NCBI RefSeq assembly: GCF_010686655.1
Contig: NZ_JAAGVY010000028.1
Coordinates: 1 to 64,000, forward strand
Reading direction: 5' to 3'
Source: Cryomorpha ignava
GTDB taxonomy: Bacteria; Bacteroidota; Bacteroidia; Flavobacteriales_D; Cryomorphaceae
DNA: 64,000 nt
The number at the start of each line of letters is the position of its first letter. The first letter of the stretch is position 1. Of the stretch, positions 19,304 to 29,948 are shown one piece after another. The translations under genes and the position numbers were made by a program. The notes under the pieces are model-generated. The model was not told the origin of the DNA and ran no database searches. It saw only the letters and a list, made by a program, of their open reading frames with translations.

Positions 19304-19813
19304 TTACTTCAATTTTTTTAATGCGTCCCATCGGGGATCTGTATTCTTTGCTTTTAATTCTTCTGCTTTGATTTTTAATTTCTTCAGTCGCTCAATTGCT
19401 TCCTGATCACAATCGCTTTTTTTGCTGTGTACCCGCTTATTGGGAAGGCTAATAACAATCATTTCATAAATATGATGCGATACATCAATTTCATGACTGT
19501 CATGGCTAAGCACCAGAATATCATCTGTTTGTTCGAATGCCTCATCGCCAAACTTCACGTATATTCTTTCCTTTGTTTTGATGGGCAGATCAAAATCATC
19601 TCCACACCTATCGCAGGGTACTGTAGTTTTACCTTTCGCCTTAAAGTCAAGCACGAGCATACTGCTCGATTTTTCAAGTTCGAGTTTTACCTCGATCTCG
19701 GCGTCTTCAAGCAAGCTACTCTCAAAAGCTTCAAAGAACAACCGGTCAATTTTAAACTTGAACTCATGTTTACCTTCTTTCAGTCCGAAAAAGGGTATGA
19801 TAAATTCTTCCAT
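19304..19813 (-). CDS. DUF177 (YceD-like) protein
   Basis: This 169-residue cytoplasmic protein of the DUF177/YceD family is linked to 23S rRNA or ribosome biogenesis through its constant pairing with rpmF. The central CDRCGDDFDLP segment is the conserved CxxC part of the family. The preferred start is the ATG at 19813 (MEEFIIPF). An upstream in-frame ATG at 19843 adds ten residues that do not look conserved. Confidence 0.88.
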   Translation of the reverse strand: MEEFIIPFFGLKEGKHEFKFKIDRLFFEAFESSLLEDAEIEVKLELEKSSSMLVLDFKAKGKTTVPCDRCGDDFDLPIKTKERIYVKFGDEAFEQTDDILVLSHDSHEIDVSHHIYEMIVISLPNKRVHSKKSDCDQEAIERLKKLKIKAEELKAKNTDPRWDALKKLK

Positions 19814-19879
19814 GACCATCCTCCCTAAATATTGGGACGGCAAATGTAGTCAAAAATTCATAATTGCAATGCTCAAAAA

Positions 19880-20929
19880 CTAATCTTTTTTCTGAGGTTG
19901 TAAAGCGTTGGCAGCAAGCTCCCGGTTTTCCATTCGGGTATGGTAAATATCGCATGCCATATAAAGTGCCTGCCTAAAGCTTTGCTCACTTGCAATTCCT
20001 TTGCCAGCAAGGTCATAGGCGGTGCCGTGTGCCGGAGATGTGCGCACAATTGGCAAGCCTGCGGTAAAGTTTACGCCGTATTCGCCGGCAATAGATTTAA
20101 AGGGTATAAGCCCTTGGTCATGGTACATCGCCAAAACGGCATCAAAGTTTTTCCAGTTTGAACTTGCAAAGAATCCATCTGCAGGAAACGGGCCAATGGC
20201 TAAAATTCCCTGATCGCGCGCCTCATGAATGGCAGGGTTTATCACATCTTTTTCTTCCATTCCCAGCAATCCGTCATCGCCGGCATGAGGATTTAATCCC
20301 AACACGGCAATTTTTGGTTTTTCGATTGAGAAATCGGTGCGCAGAGTTTTATCAATGGCGAGTATTTTTTTCAGAACAGCCTGTTTGGTAATATGGGTAT
20401 TTACATCTTTAAGCGGAATGTGGCCTGTAACGACTCCTACACGCAGGGTTTCGCTACACATAAGCATAAGTGCATCTTCTACATTGCTATATTTTGCCAA
20501 ATATTCGGTATGACCCGGAAAATGAAAATCCTCACTCTGAATATTCTTCTTGTTAATGGGAGCGGTAACTAGTACGTCTATTTTGTTGCTGGCAAGGTCT
20601 TGCACAGCTTTTTGCAAAGATTCAAATGCCAGTTTTCCGGCTTGCACACTTACCTTCCCCGGCTCTACTAATAATTCTTCGCGGGTAATAGATATGAGAT
20701 TTGCTTTTTTGTAAACCGCCTGATCTGCATCTTTTGCTCCCTGAAAAGTTATTTCGTCGAGCCCTAGTTCTTTTTTGTAAAAGTTCATTACTCGGTTTGA
20801 TCCGTAAACTATGGGTATTATATTTTGGAAAAGCCTGCTGTCTGAAAGCGTTCGGAGTATAACCTCCGGGCCTATTCCATTCATGTCGCCGAGCGTAATC
20901 CCTACTCTTATTCTATCAGTACTTGTCAT
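19880..20929 (-). CDS. pdxA: 4-hydroxythreonine-4-phosphate dehydrogenase
   Basis: This 349-residue enzyme of DXP-dependent pyridoxal phosphate synthesis oxidises 4-phosphohydroxy-L-threonine with NAD. It has the N-terminal GITLGDMNGIGPEVI, and metal-binding histidines in FPGHTEYLA, in MYHDQGLIPFK and in SPAHGTAYDLAGKG. Length is normal. It is the first gene of the minus-strand set leading to DUF177 and rpmF. The 196 bases between its start and the aminopeptidase stop hold no other gene. Confidence 0.96.
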   Translation of the reverse strand: MTSTDRIRVGITLGDMNGIGPEVILRTLSDSRLFQNIIPIVYGSNRVMNFYKKELGLDEITFQGAKDADQAVYKKANLISITREELLVEPGKVSVQAGKLAFESLQKAVQDLASNKIDVLVTAPINKKNIQSEDFHFPGHTEYLAKYSNVEDALMLMCSETLRVGVVTGHIPLKDVNTHITKQAVLKKILAIDKTLRTDFSIEKPKIAVLGLNPHAGDDGLLGMEEKDVINPAIHEARDQGILAIGPFPADGFFASSNWKNFDAVLAMYHDQGLIPFKSIAGEYGVNFTAGLPIVRTSPAHGTAYDLAGKGIASEQSFRQALYMACDIYHTRMENRELAANALQPQKKD

Positions 20930-21125
20930 TTTTTTCGTTAAGTTATTAATTAACTTTCAGCTTCTTATGAAAGTTATGCCTAATAATTTTCCTTTTGTGA
21001 TGCCTCTAATATAACGTGCAAATCGGAAAACTATTAAAATCTGAGTGCAAATTTTTACACATCTGTTTACTACTCAGATGTGTTATAGACAGCCGCAATA
21101 AGTAAAACACAATCGTTAAAGCTAA

Positions 21126-22547
21126 TTACTTATAATCCTTAAAGAAACTAAACAACAAATTTACACCAAATCCGGTTGCACCTTTCGGTAAATATCCACG
21201 TGCAGAAGGTAAGAACGCCGGACCGGCAATATCGATATGTAACCAAGGGTAATCTGTAAATCTCTCCAAAAACTTACCTGCAATAATAACCCCTGCAAGT
21301 GGCGAAGATCCTAAGTTCTTAATGTCTGCAATGTCGCTTTTCAGGTCGTTTTCGTAATCATCCCATAAGGGGAATTCTACCAGCCGTTCCCAGCTGTTTG
21401 TGCCCGCTTCGAGCAATTTAGATTTTGTCGCATCGCTTGCCGAGCCCATTAGTGCTGCCGCATAAGTGCCAATTGCCGCGATTGCCGATCCTGTAAGGGT
21501 AGCAAGGTCAATGGTTAGTTCGGGTTTTAATTTTTTAGCGTAAGCCAGCGCATCAGCAAGTACCAGTCTCCCTTCAGCATCGGTATTCATTACCTCTACT
21601 GTTGTGCCATCCATCATTGTAATTACATCGCCGGGGCCATAAGCGTCAGGGCCGGGTTGATTGTCGGTGGCGGGAATCAAACCGACAATATGAATGGGAA
21701 GACCTGCAGTCGCTGCCGCGAAAATGGCACCGGCCACGGCCGCTGCTCCACCCATATCACATTTCATAATATCCATAGAGTTGAGAGTGGGCTTCAAACT
21801 CAAGCCTCCGGTATCGTATACGATGCCTTTTCCCACCAGCACTATTGGTTTCTTGTTTTTAGGTTTAGCAGGTTTATATTCAATAACAGAAAAGGTGGGA
21901 TCCTTAGTACTTCCTTGATTTACAGCAAGCAAACCGCCCATTTTTAGGGCTTTAATTTTGGTTCTACCCATTATGTCTACCTTGTATCCCGCTTGTTTTC
22001 CGCCGTCTTTTATACGTTTGGCCATCTCAACGGCGGTTAAAATATTCGCGGGTTCATTAACTAGGTCGCGGGCAAAATAAATTCCATCTAAAACAGCGAT
22101 TAAAGAATCTACTTCTTTCTTAGAGCTGATTTCTTTTTGAACGCCAATATGTTTAATTTCAAAAGCAGACTTTTTCTTTTTATAAGGTTCAAAACGGTAA
22201 TTTTTAAGCCATAATCCTTCGGCAATAGCCAATGCGCTACTCTCATTGCCAGTAGCCAAATGCACCGATGCTTTATTAATAGATTTCATAAAATCCCAAA
22301 GAGCTGCCCCGGCAATCCTATAATGTTCGGTACTATTTTTACCGTCTTTTGGTTTCTGAATATTTACATAAGTGATGCCCTTGCTTGATGCCGAAATAAA
22401 AGATTGCCAGTCGGCGGGTTTAGCGCGTAGGGATTTCTTTGTTTCAGCTGTAATATGTGCGTCAAGCGCAGATGAAAATTCGCCATCAATAATACATATC
22501 ACATCTTCGCCCTGATGCTTGGATTTGAGCTTAATTGGTGCAGACAT
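21126..22547 (-). CDS. pepA: Leucyl aminopeptidase family protein (M17)
   Basis: This 473-residue cytosolic aminopeptidase has two metal ions. It has the signature NTDAEGRLVLADAL in the catalytic half, the metal-binding VGKGIVYDTGGLSLKP segment and the KCDMGGAAAV segment. The less conserved N-terminal domain covers about 1-150. It releases N-terminal residues from peptides. The divergent gene at 22699 encodes a secreted protein, and 151 bases separate the two starts. Confidence 0.94.
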   Translation of the reverse strand: MSAPIKLKSKHQGEDVICIIDGEFSSALDAHITAETKKSLRAKPADWQSFISASSKGITYVNIQKPKDGKNSTEHYRIAGAALWDFMKSINKASVHLATGNESSALAIAEGLWLKNYRFEPYKKKKSAFEIKHIGVQKEISSKKEVDSLIAVLDGIYFARDLVNEPANILTAVEMAKRIKDGGKQAGYKVDIMGRTKIKALKMGGLLAVNQGSTKDPTFSVIEYKPAKPKNKKPIVLVGKGIVYDTGGLSLKPTLNSMDIMKCDMGGAAAVAGAIFAAATAGLPIHIVGLIPATDNQPGPDAYGPGDVITMMDGTTVEVMNTDAEGRLVLADALAYAKKLKPELTIDLATLTGSAIAAIGTYAAALMGSASDATKSKLLEAGTNSWERLVEFPLWDDYENDLKSDIADIKNLGSSPLAGVIIAGKFLERFTDYPWLHIDIAGPAFLPSARGYLPKGATGFGVNLLFSFFKDYK

Positions 22548-22698
22548 AAGTTTATTTTGCGCTAATTTAATCTTTTATTATTGCTATCCTATTGTCAGTA
22601 TATGAGAAGCAGTAGCAGTTATTTACAATAGAAATGACATTTATAGCGTTTATTCTATTGAATTTTAATTACCTTTAAGATTCTTTATTTTACAGACC

Positions 22699-25368
22699 TT
22701 GAAACATTTATTTACTACGGTATTCGCTTTACTTATCATCGTTTCGGGTGTGTACGCCACGCACAATCGTGCCGGCGAGATTACTTACAGGCATATTGAT
22801 GGCAATACCTACGAGTTTACAGTCTATACCTGCACCAAAACCTCTGCGCCCGCCGACAGGCCTTTTCTTCCTATTTTTTGGGGCGATGGATCACCCGCCG
22901 ATAGCTTAGAGCGAGCCGAGATTATTTTTGATCCGATTAAGGATTCTCAAACCAACATTTATATCAAATCGCATACATTTCCGGGCTCCGGACTTTACAA
23001 AATATGTATTACCGATCCCAATAGAAACGCCGATATTTTAAACATTGCGAATGGTGGATCTGTACAAATTCCATTTGCCATTCAAACCACACTACGTATT
23101 TCGCCTGCTATTGAGGAGAATAGCTCAGTGACCTTTCAAAATGATTGTTTACAAGATGCCTGCCTTTGGCAACCATGGGTTTTTAATCCAGGTGCTGTTG
23201 ATCCAGATGGTGATAGCCTTGTTTATTCATTGGTACCCGGAATGGGCGAAAACTGCCAGTCATTTGAGCTGGGTTTTTATGAATATCCTAATCAAATTCT
23301 ACCGTCAAGTACCAATCCGCCAAATACATCCATGAATCTAAGCATTGATTCGCAAACGGGAACAATAATATGGGAAGTGCCGCAGCGGGAAGGGGAATAC
23401 AACATCGCAATTTTAGTTGAAGAATACCAAAATGGTTTACAAGTAGGTACCGTGTTACGCGATATGCAGATAACGGTAATGACCTGCGATAATTTACCTC
23501 CCATCATTGAAGCTTTAAACGACACATGCGTGGAAGCCGGTCAAACACTCACTTTTTCGGTTTATGCCGATGATCCCAATAGCACCAATGTTGAAGTTAT
23601 TGGTTTTGGAGCACCTTATGAAGTTGCGAGCTCACCTGCCGATCCGGTTACTCAAACGGGTGAATTGCCTCCGGTAGAAGCTACATTTAACTGGAATACG
23701 AATTGCAGCCATGTTAGGCTGGCTCCTTATCCCGCAGTATTTGAGGCAACCGATAATGGTCCCGGAGTAGATTTGGTGGCCATCGAAACCATGAATATTT
23801 ATGTGGTGGCGCCCGCTCCCGAAAATCTATTGGCGGAAGCCGTAGGAAGTGCTATACAATTAAACTGGGATGAATCACCGTGTACTGAAGCTATCGGATA
23901 CAAAATATACAGGCGTATAGGTTCGTATGGTTTTGTGCCCGACCCTTGTGAAACAGGGGTGCCTGAATATACCGGATTTGTGCAAATAGCTGACCTGGAA
24001 GGGCTTGAAAGTACCACTTACCTCGATATGGACGAAATTATTTTTGGCCGCGAGACTTGCTATATGGTGATTGCTTATTTTAAAGATGGCGCAGAAAGCT
24101 ATGCGAGTAACGAATCTTGTGATCAAATAAAATTTGAAATTCCTATTATTAAGAAAAATAGTGTCGGAACAACTGCAATTTTTGGTGTTGATACCATTTT
24201 TTGGCGCAGCCCGATAGAGCTTGATACATTGGTGTTTCCTGGCCCGTACCAGTATAAGTTGCTTCGGAGCGATGGGTATGAATCGCCGACTGGAGTTGTT
24301 TATACATCAGATGTTCAGGCAGATATTGATGACCTGCCAACTTCTTTTATTTCTGACAATATCAATACAGAAGATACCGCCCATACCTATCGGGTAGAAT
24401 TGTTTAGCGGTGGAGCGTTTGCCGCGCGATCTAATAAAGCTTCATCGTTGTTTCTGAAGCTTACGCCAAATGACAATCAAATGGGGTTGAGCTGGCGTGA
24501 AGAAGTTCCCTGGCTTAATTATGAGTATGATATTTATCGTCAAACCGATGGATCCGGTCCCTTTGATTTAATCGATGTTTCATCTGAAGCGGGCTATGTG
24601 GACAGCAATTTGGTCAACAACCGCAACTACTGTTATTACATTGTAAGTCGTGGCTCGTATCAAGCTATTGAAGAGAATGATACGCTTGTAAATTTTTCGC
24701 AGCGTATTTGCGATCAGCCTTATGACCGCACTCCACCCTGTCCACCGGTTTTTGCAGGAGATGGTGATTGTGTAGAATTTACGGTAGATTTTGAATGGAC
24801 AAATCCTAACGAAGAATGCGTAGATACGGATGATGTAACGGCTTACAATATATATTTCACACCGGTAGAAGGTGGAGAATTTGAATTGTTAGAGACTATT
24901 GATTTTAGCGGTCAGACTGACTTGCAGTTATATTTTGAAAACTCCATAGCGGGGTGCTACGCCATTACGGCGCTCGACTCTCTTGCGCTCTGGCCGGATG
25001 GATCTCTTAATCAAAATGAAAGTGAGTTTAGCAATATCCTTTGTTTTGATAATTGCCCGATTTATGAATTTCCAAATGTAATTACTCCAAATGGTGACGG
25101 TAAAAACGATGTTTTTGGCCCGTTTCCATATCGTTCGGTTGAGTCGGTAGAATTTACTGTTTTCAATCGGTGGGGCTCTATTGTTTTTCAAAGTACCGAT
25201 CCTGATATTTTATGGGATGGAACCAACAAGGAAACCGGCGAGCTGGTAAGCGATGGCACTTATTTCTATACCTGCAAAGTGTTTTCCATTCGGTTATCCG
25301 GATTAGATCCGGTAAATTTGTCGGGGTATGTTACTGTATTTGCAGATCGCCCACAAAAGCAGAATTAA
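22699..25368 (+). CDS. Secreted FN3-like protein with gliding motility-associated C-terminal domain
   Basis: This 889-residue protein is probably exported by the T9SS. A TTG start gives a signal peptide (MKHLFTTVFALLIIVSGVYA) followed by THNRAGEITYR, a beginning seen in a family of Bacteroidota surface proteins. Beta-sandwich regions follow, including at least two fibronectin type III-like segments (one near 374-470, PENLLAEAVGSAIQLNW). The end, from about residue 790, has FPNVITPNGDGKNDVF and VFNRWGSIVF...WDGTN, the gliding motility-associated C-terminal sorting domain. A role in adhesion or surface structure is inferred. ribE starts 8 bases after its stop. Confidence 0.85.
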   Translation: MKHLFTTVFALLIIVSGVYATHNRAGEITYRHIDGNTYEFTVYTCTKTSAPADRPFLPIFWGDGSPADSLERAEIIFDPIKDSQTNIYIKSHTFPGSGLYKICITDPNRNADILNIANGGSVQIPFAIQTTLRISPAIEENSSVTFQNDCLQDACLWQPWVFNPGAVDPDGDSLVYSLVPGMGENCQSFELGFYEYPNQILPSSTNPPNTSMNLSIDSQTGTIIWEVPQREGEYNIAILVEEYQNGLQVGTVLRDMQITVMTCDNLPPIIEALNDTCVEAGQTLTFSVYADDPNSTNVEVIGFGAPYEVASSPADPVTQTGELPPVEATFNWNTNCSHVRLAPYPAVFEATDNGPGVDLVAIETMNIYVVAPAPENLLAEAVGSAIQLNWDESPCTEAIGYKIYRRIGSYGFVPDPCETGVPEYTGFVQIADLEGLESTTYLDMDEIIFGRETCYMVIAYFKDGAESYASNESCDQIKFEIPIIKKNSVGTTAIFGVDTIFWRSPIELDTLVFPGPYQYKLLRSDGYESPTGVVYTSDVQADIDDLPTSFISDNINTEDTAHTYRVELFSGGAFAARSNKASSLFLKLTPNDNQMGLSWREEVPWLNYEYDIYRQTDGSGPFDLIDVSSEAGYVDSNLVNNRNYCYYIVSRGSYQAIEENDTLVNFSQRICDQPYDRTPPCPPVFAGDGDCVEFTVDFEWTNPNEECVDTDDVTAYNIYFTPVEGGEFELLETIDFSGQTDLQLYFENSIAGCYAITALDSLALWPDGSLNQNESEFSNILCFDNCPIYEFPNVITPNGDGKNDVFGPFPYRSVESVEFTVFNRWGSIVFQSTDPDILWDGTNKETGELVSDGTYFYTCKVFSIRLSGLDPVNLSGYVTVFADRPQKQN

Positions 25369-25375
25369 TAAAAAC

Positions 25376-25966
25376 ATGTTTACTGGAATAATTGAAACTC
25401 TGGGCACCATTCGGGAGATAGAGAACGATGGTGGAAATATCCATTTTATAATAGAATCTAATATCAGCAACGAATTAAAAATTGATCAGAGCGTTGCCCA
25501 CGATGGTGTATGCCTTACTGTTGTTGCCCTTAATGATAGAAAATACCGCGTTACTGCCATACAAGAAACGCTTGATAAAACGCGACTTGCCGAATGGAAA
25601 AAAGGCATGAGTATAAATTTGGAGCGTTGTATGCCCGCTAACGGCCGTTTCGACGGCCATATCGTTCAAGGCCATGTAGATACCACGGCTAAGGTTACTA
25701 AAATCAAAGAAGATAATGGGAGTTGGCGTTTCTATTTTTCATATGCGCCTTCCGCCGAGTTTGTAACTGTTAAAAAGGGATCCATTACAATAAATGGAGT
25801 TAGCCTTACTGTGGTAGATAGCAGCCAGGATTCTTTTTCAGTAGCAATTATTCCATATACTTACGAGCATACCGGTTTTAAGAATCTAAAAGTAGGCGAC
25901 TCGGTAAATCTGGAGTTTGATATTGTAGGGAAGTATGTGGCAGAGATGATGCGGAGAACGCGCTAA
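25376..25966 (+). CDS. ribE: Riboflavin synthase, alpha subunit
   Basis: This 196-residue enzyme makes riboflavin from two molecules of 6,7-dimethyl-8-ribityllumazine. It has the characteristic start MFTGIIETLG and two lumazine-binding repeats; the second begins about residue 98 after HIVQGHVDT. The ATG at 25376 is preferred over an in-frame ATG at 25328 that would overlap the previous gene and spoil the conserved N-terminus. Confidence 0.95.
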   Translation: MFTGIIETLGTIREIENDGGNIHFIIESNISNELKIDQSVAHDGVCLTVVALNDRKYRVTAIQETLDKTRLAEWKKGMSINLERCMPANGRFDGHIVQGHVDTTAKVTKIKEDNGSWRFYFSYAPSAEFVTVKKGSITINGVSLTVVDSSQDSFSVAIIPYTYEHTGFKNLKVGDSVNLEFDIVGKYVAEMMRRTR

Positions 25967-26196
25967 GAGAACGGCTTCGTGGTTTTTAGAACCTAGACTG
26001 AGGCAGATACAGTTTGTTGCCACAAGTCTTGGTAAAATGTACAAAGTTTAAATCCTGAAAACTGTCTTTTAGCGTTTTACTCTTTTAGCTCATGAGAATG
26101 ATTTATCCGGCTCCAAATTTACAATAGTTGAGCTTTATTTCTCTTTTGAATGAGCTTGAAAAGACAGTTATGGAAATCTCTTTTTACTATTTTGTC

Positions 26197-28278
26197 CTAC
26201 CGCACCGTCGATCCATTCGGCATTTCAGTCGTCGGGCTCATAAAGCTAAGCTTTCCGTCGGCATCTTCTGCCATCAAAATCATTCCCTGCGATTCAACTC
26301 CTTTTATTTTTCGCGGCTCCAGATTCATTAGTACAGAAACCTGCTTGCCGGGTAGTTCTTCGGCTTTATAGTGCTCTGCGATTCCAGAAACTACAGTGCG
26401 CTTATCAAGGCCCGTATCGAGCAAAATCTTCATAAGCTTATCCGTTTTCGGCACGCGCTCGGCTTCCAGGATTGTTGCTGTACGAATATCGATTTTCATA
26501 AAGTCATCAAATTCAATAGCTGATTTTTGAGGCATAAGGCTACTTTCTTTTTTGGTGTTTTGTACCAATGAAGCTTGAAGTTTTGCTTTCTGCGCTTCTA
26601 CTTCTTCGTCTTCTATTCTTTTAAAAAGCAATTCGGGTGTATTGATGTCATGGCCAACGGCGAGCATTTTTAGTGTTCCTGCGTCTTTCCATTCGGTAAA
26701 GTCGGTGTTGAGCATTTGCCCAAGCTTTGCGCATGTATTTGGCAAAAATGGCGCAGCTATTACCGTAAGATTTGCCGACAATTGAAGACAAAAATTCAAA
26801 ATTGCTTCTGCTTTTGGAAGGTCGGTTTTTGCCAGTTTCCAAGGCTCGGTTTCGGTAAGTACTTTGTTTCCAAAACGCGCCAGACCCATCATGGCCTGCT
26901 GTGCATCTCTAAAGCGATACGCTTCAATAAATTTGGCTATATCTTCTGCCGCGTGTTGCACTTCTGCGGCGCAGTCTGCTTTCGCCAATTCATTTAAATC
27001 AACTCCTTCGCCGGAAGGCACTTTACCATCAAAAAACTTGTGGGTAAGCACCAAAGCGCGATTTACAAAATTGCCGAGCACCGCCACAAGTTCGTTATTT
27101 ACACGCGCCTGATAATCGGCCCAGGTAAATTCACTATCGCGGAATTCAGGACTGATGGCATTGAGCACATAGCGCAACTCGTCTTGCTGGCCGGGAAAAT
27201 CTTCAAGATATTCATGCACCCACACCGCCCAGTTTCTGGATGTGGAAATTTTCTTTCCTTCCAAATTCAAAAATTCATTTGCTGGCACATTTGTAGGCAA
27301 GATATAATCGCCGTGAGCTTTGAGCAAAACAGGGAAAATAATGCAATGAAATACAATATTGTCTTTTCCAATAAAGTGAACCAATTCTGTTTCAGGGTCT
27401 TGCCAGTATTTTTTCCAGTCTTTGTTTTCTCTTTCGGCCCAAGCTTTTGTAGCCGAAATGTATCCGATAGGGGCATCAAGCCAAACGTAAAGCACTTTTC
27501 CGTCTGCTCCTTCTACCGGTACTTTAACGCCCCAGTCAAGGTCGCGCGTCATGGCACGTGGTTGCAAGCCGCCGTCTATCCATGATTTGCATTGTCCGAG
27601 CACTTGTTTCTTCCATTTGGAAGGGTTGTGTTGCTTTACGCCGTTCAAAGTTCCATTTTCGAGCCACTCGCGCAGCCACGTTTCGTGATTTTGAAGAGGT
27701 AAAAACCAATGCGAAGTTTCACGCATTACCGGAAGGGTGCCGCTTAAGGTAGATCTTGGATTGATCAAATCTTGAGAGCTAAGCGTACTTCCGCAGTTTT
27801 CGCATTGGTCGCCATAAGCATTTTCAAACCCGCACTTTGGGCAGGTACCGGTAATATATCGATCAGCCAAAAATTGTTCTGCCTCTTCGTCATAATACTG
27901 CTCTGAAGTTTTTACTTCAAAAACATCTTTTTCGAGGAGGGTTAAAAAATAATCGCTCGCTGTTTTGTGGTGCAGTGGCTCTGATGTACGGTAATAAATG
28001 TCAAAATTAATTCCGAAATCGACAAAGGCATTTTTTATTTGATTGTTGTATTTATCTACAATTTCCTGTGGAGATACTTTATCTTTTTTTGCCTTGAGCG
28101 TAATAGCGGCGCCGTGCTCATCGCTTCCGCAAACAAAAACTACATCGCGTTTGCAAAGCCTTAAGTAGCGTGCAAAAATATCGGCAGGGAGGTAAGCGCC
28201 TGCAATATGCCCAATATGTAAGGGGCCATTTGCGTAAGGCAGGGCCGCTGTAATTGTATATCTTTTTGGATTATTCAA
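26197..28278 (-). CDS. metG: Methionyl-tRNA synthetase
   Basis: This 693-residue class I synthetase has the HIGH motif in [12 protein letters not shown] near residue 21. A four-cysteine zinc knuckle (CPKC...CENC) lies near 145-162. The KMSKS-type loop is GKKISTSRN, and an anticodon-binding helical domain follows. The C-terminal EMAPII-like tRNA-binding domain (about 590-693) begins [12 protein letters not shown], the dimerising form of the enzyme. It converges with ribE; the 230 bases between them show no gene and no clear terminator. Confidence 0.97.
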   Translation of the reverse strand: MNNPKRYTITAALPYANGPLHIGHIAGAYLPADIFARYLRLCKRDVVFVCGSDEHGAAITLKAKKDKVSPQEIVDKYNNQIKNAFVDFGINFDIYYRTSEPLHHKTASDYFLTLLEKDVFEVKTSEQYYDEEAEQFLADRYITGTCPKCGFENAYGDQCENCGSTLSSQDLINPRSTLSGTLPVMRETSHWFLPLQNHETWLREWLENGTLNGVKQHNPSKWKKQVLGQCKSWIDGGLQPRAMTRDLDWGVKVPVEGADGKVLYVWLDAPIGYISATKAWAERENKDWKKYWQDPETELVHFIGKDNIVFHCIIFPVLLKAHGDYILPTNVPANEFLNLEGKKISTSRNWAVWVHEYLEDFPGQQDELRYVLNAISPEFRDSEFTWADYQARVNNELVAVLGNFVNRALVLTHKFFDGKVPSGEGVDLNELAKADCAAEVQHAAEDIAKFIEAYRFRDAQQAMMGLARFGNKVLTETEPWKLAKTDLPKAEAILNFCLQLSANLTVIAAPFLPNTCAKLGQMLNTDFTEWKDAGTLKMLAVGHDINTPELLFKRIEDEEVEAQKAKLQASLVQNTKKESSLMPQKSAIEFDDFMKIDIRTATILEAERVPKTDKLMKILLDTGLDKRTVVSGIAEHYKAEELPGKQVSVLMNLEPRKIKGVESQGMILMAEDADGKLSFMSPTTEMPNGSTVR

Positions 28279-28303
28279 AAGGAATGTGCTTGTTTGTGAT
28301 GCG

Positions 28304-28311
28304 CAAAGATA
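28304..28311 (-). promoter_or_regulatory. Candidate -7 promoter box for metG
   Basis: The minus strand reads TATCTTTG, an exact TAnnTTTG match, 25 bases upstream of the metG start in the divergent 55-base gap. Confidence 0.5.
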
Positions 28312-28333
28312 AACACCTCAATCAATCTTTTCT

Positions 28334-29242
28334 ATGTCAGTAATTATTCCGAAAAATTTAGCCAAAGGCGATTTAATCCAAATTGTTTCTACGGCACGCT
28401 TTGTAGATCGTAAATTAATTGATCTAGCATTAGAAAAATTGACTGCTTTTGGCTTTAGGGTAGAGGTAGGAAAAAACCTGTACAAGCAGCAAAATCAGTT
28501 TGCAGGAAGCGATGCCGAACGACTTGAAGATATTGACGCTGCCATCCGCAATCCTGAATGTCGCGCCATTCTTTGCGCTCGCGGCGGATATGGATCTGTG
28601 CGAATTATTGATTCAATCGATCTGGAGGCACTCAAAAAAGATCCGAAATGGATAGCGGGGTACAGCGACATTACTGCAATTTTAAATCATCTTTATATGA
28701 ATGCAAGACTGGCAGGAATACACAGTACCATGCCGGTAGATTTTCATAAAAACACGCCGGAGAGTTTAGAAACTTTGGTTGGTGCCCTTACGGGAAAAGA
28801 GCTTTTCTACACAGCTCCAACCTATAAGTTTAATAGAACTGGTGCAGCTGAAGGAGAAATGATAGGTGGTAACTTGAGTATGCTTTACAGCCTGCAAGGA
28901 TCAAATAGCCAACTGAATACAAACGGAAAGATTTTGTTTTTAGAAGATCTGGACGAATATCTCTACCACATAGACCGCATGATGATGGCACTAAAGCGAA
29001 GCGGAATGCTTGAAAATCTCGCCGGGCTGATTATTGGCGGTATGAGTGATATGAATGACAATAAAATTCCTTTTGGAAAAACGGCTCAAGAAATTATTAG
29101 TGAGCATATTGCGGAATATGATTTTCCGGTATGTTTCAATTTTCCATCCGGCCATCTCGATGACAATCGTGCGTGGATTCACGGCAAAAAAATAAGGCTG
29201 ATCGTTAAAAACGATCAGCCTTCTGAAATAGTTTCTTTTTAG
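28334..29242 (+). CDS. S66 family LD-carboxypeptidase
   Basis: This 302-residue peptidase trims the terminal D-alanine from tetrapeptides during murein recycling. Catalytic residues line up with LdcA: nucleophile S111 in GYSDIT, E204 in FLEDLDEYLYHIDR, and H274 in PSGHLDDN. ARGGYGS near 82-88 is the other family hallmark. The last codons contain a perfect 13-bp stem-loop. It is divergent from metG and convergent with the DUF4412 gene, which stops 12 bases away. Confidence 0.93.
   Translation: MSVIIPKNLAKGDLIQIVSTARFVDRKLIDLALEKLTAFGFRVEVGKNLYKQQNQFAGSDAERLEDIDAAIRNPECRAILCARGGYGSVRIIDSIDLEALKKDPKWIAGYSDITAILNHLYMNARLAGIHSTMPVDFHKNTPESLETLVGALTGKELFYTAPTYKFNRTGAAEGEMIGGNLSMLYSLQGSNSQLNTNGKILFLEDLDEYLYHIDRMMMALKRSGMLENLAGLIIGGMSDMNDNKIPFGKTAQEIISEHIAEYDFPVCFNFPSGHLDDNRAWIHGKKIRLIVKNDQPSEIVSF
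29194..29222. terminator. Coding-embedded 13-bp stem-loop between convergent genes
   Basis: AAGGCTGATCGTT (29194-29206) and its perfect complement (29210-29222) flank an AAA loop inside the last codons of the S66 gene. A T-rich stretch follows about 12 bases later. On the minus strand it lies about 30 bases beyond the DUF4412 stop and is followed there by TTATTTTTTTG, a good T-run. It therefore most likely terminates the minus-strand transcript. Confidence 0.65.
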
Positions 29243-29253
29243 AATATAGACTT

Positions 29254-29898
29254 TTACTCTCTTTCGAATTTCGTGTAATTTGCCGGAATTGTAAAGAGAT
29301 CATTGCTCAAATCAGATTTTGTTACATCCACAACCTGAAGCTTTGTAAGCTCTACACCATCGGTCTTTTTCTCAATTCCTACCATCGGGAAAGCTCCTTC
29401 AAAGTTTGGGATATTCATAAAGTAAACCGCCAGCTTATCTTTTCTGTTTAGCGTTTCCAGCATAGGAACCATAAAATTAAAATCATCATCGGCAGCCCAG
29501 AACGTTACCTCTCGACCGTCGTCTTTTCCTGTAACTTTTACCTCGGTGCATTCATATCCGTTAATCGTTTTCTTGTTGTTCGTTTTTTGAACAAATACTT
29601 CAGTTTCACGTGCTGGCCTTTTATTTGGCACATCTATAAACATATTTCGCTCAGGACTGAGCGCTTTTACAGTATTCTCTTTGGTATCAACAATCATAAT
29701 ACCCTGGATTTCTCCATTTTCACTTAATTCCTCTACGCGAATTTTATCACCTTTAACGTAATAAATGTAATTTGCGGTAACGGGACCAATAGTTTTGGTA
29801 AATTTGATGGTGCCTTGGAAAGGTCCACCGGCATAAGCCATAGAACCTAGCGTAACCCCGAGCACAATTGCGGCAAATTTTTTCATAAAATGTTTCAT
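29254..29898 (-). CDS. Exported DUF4412 domain protein
   Basis: This 214-residue protein has a signal peptide (MKKFAAIVLGVTLGSMAYA) and a mature beta-rich body with the DUF4412 pattern: GTIKFTKTIG..., a YVKGDKIRVEE segment, and NGYECTEVKVTGK. The domain resembles outer-membrane lipid-carrier folds of the LolA type, but a function is not established. Codon 5 (29886) is an alternative start that keeps the full signal peptide. Confidence 0.85.
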   Translation of the reverse strand: MKHFMKKFAAIVLGVTLGSMAYAGGPFQGTIKFTKTIGPVTANYIYYVKGDKIRVEELSENGEIQGIMIVDTKENTVKALSPERNMFIDVPNKRPARETEVFVQKTNNKKTINGYECTEVKVTGKDDGREVTFWAADDDFNFMVPMLETLNRKDKLAVYFMNIPNFEGAFPMVGIEKKTDGVELTKLQVVDVTKSDLSNDLFTIPANYTKFERE

Positions 29899-29948
29899 AA
29901 CTTGAAAGTTTAAAGGAACCCTTTAGATTCACAATTAATAATTTTAAC

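Noticed and set aside
19900-20929. pdxA considered as part of a single operon running through accC
   Set aside because: A terminator after rpmF at 19049-19075 and a 138-base gap before fabH argue for at least two transcripts.
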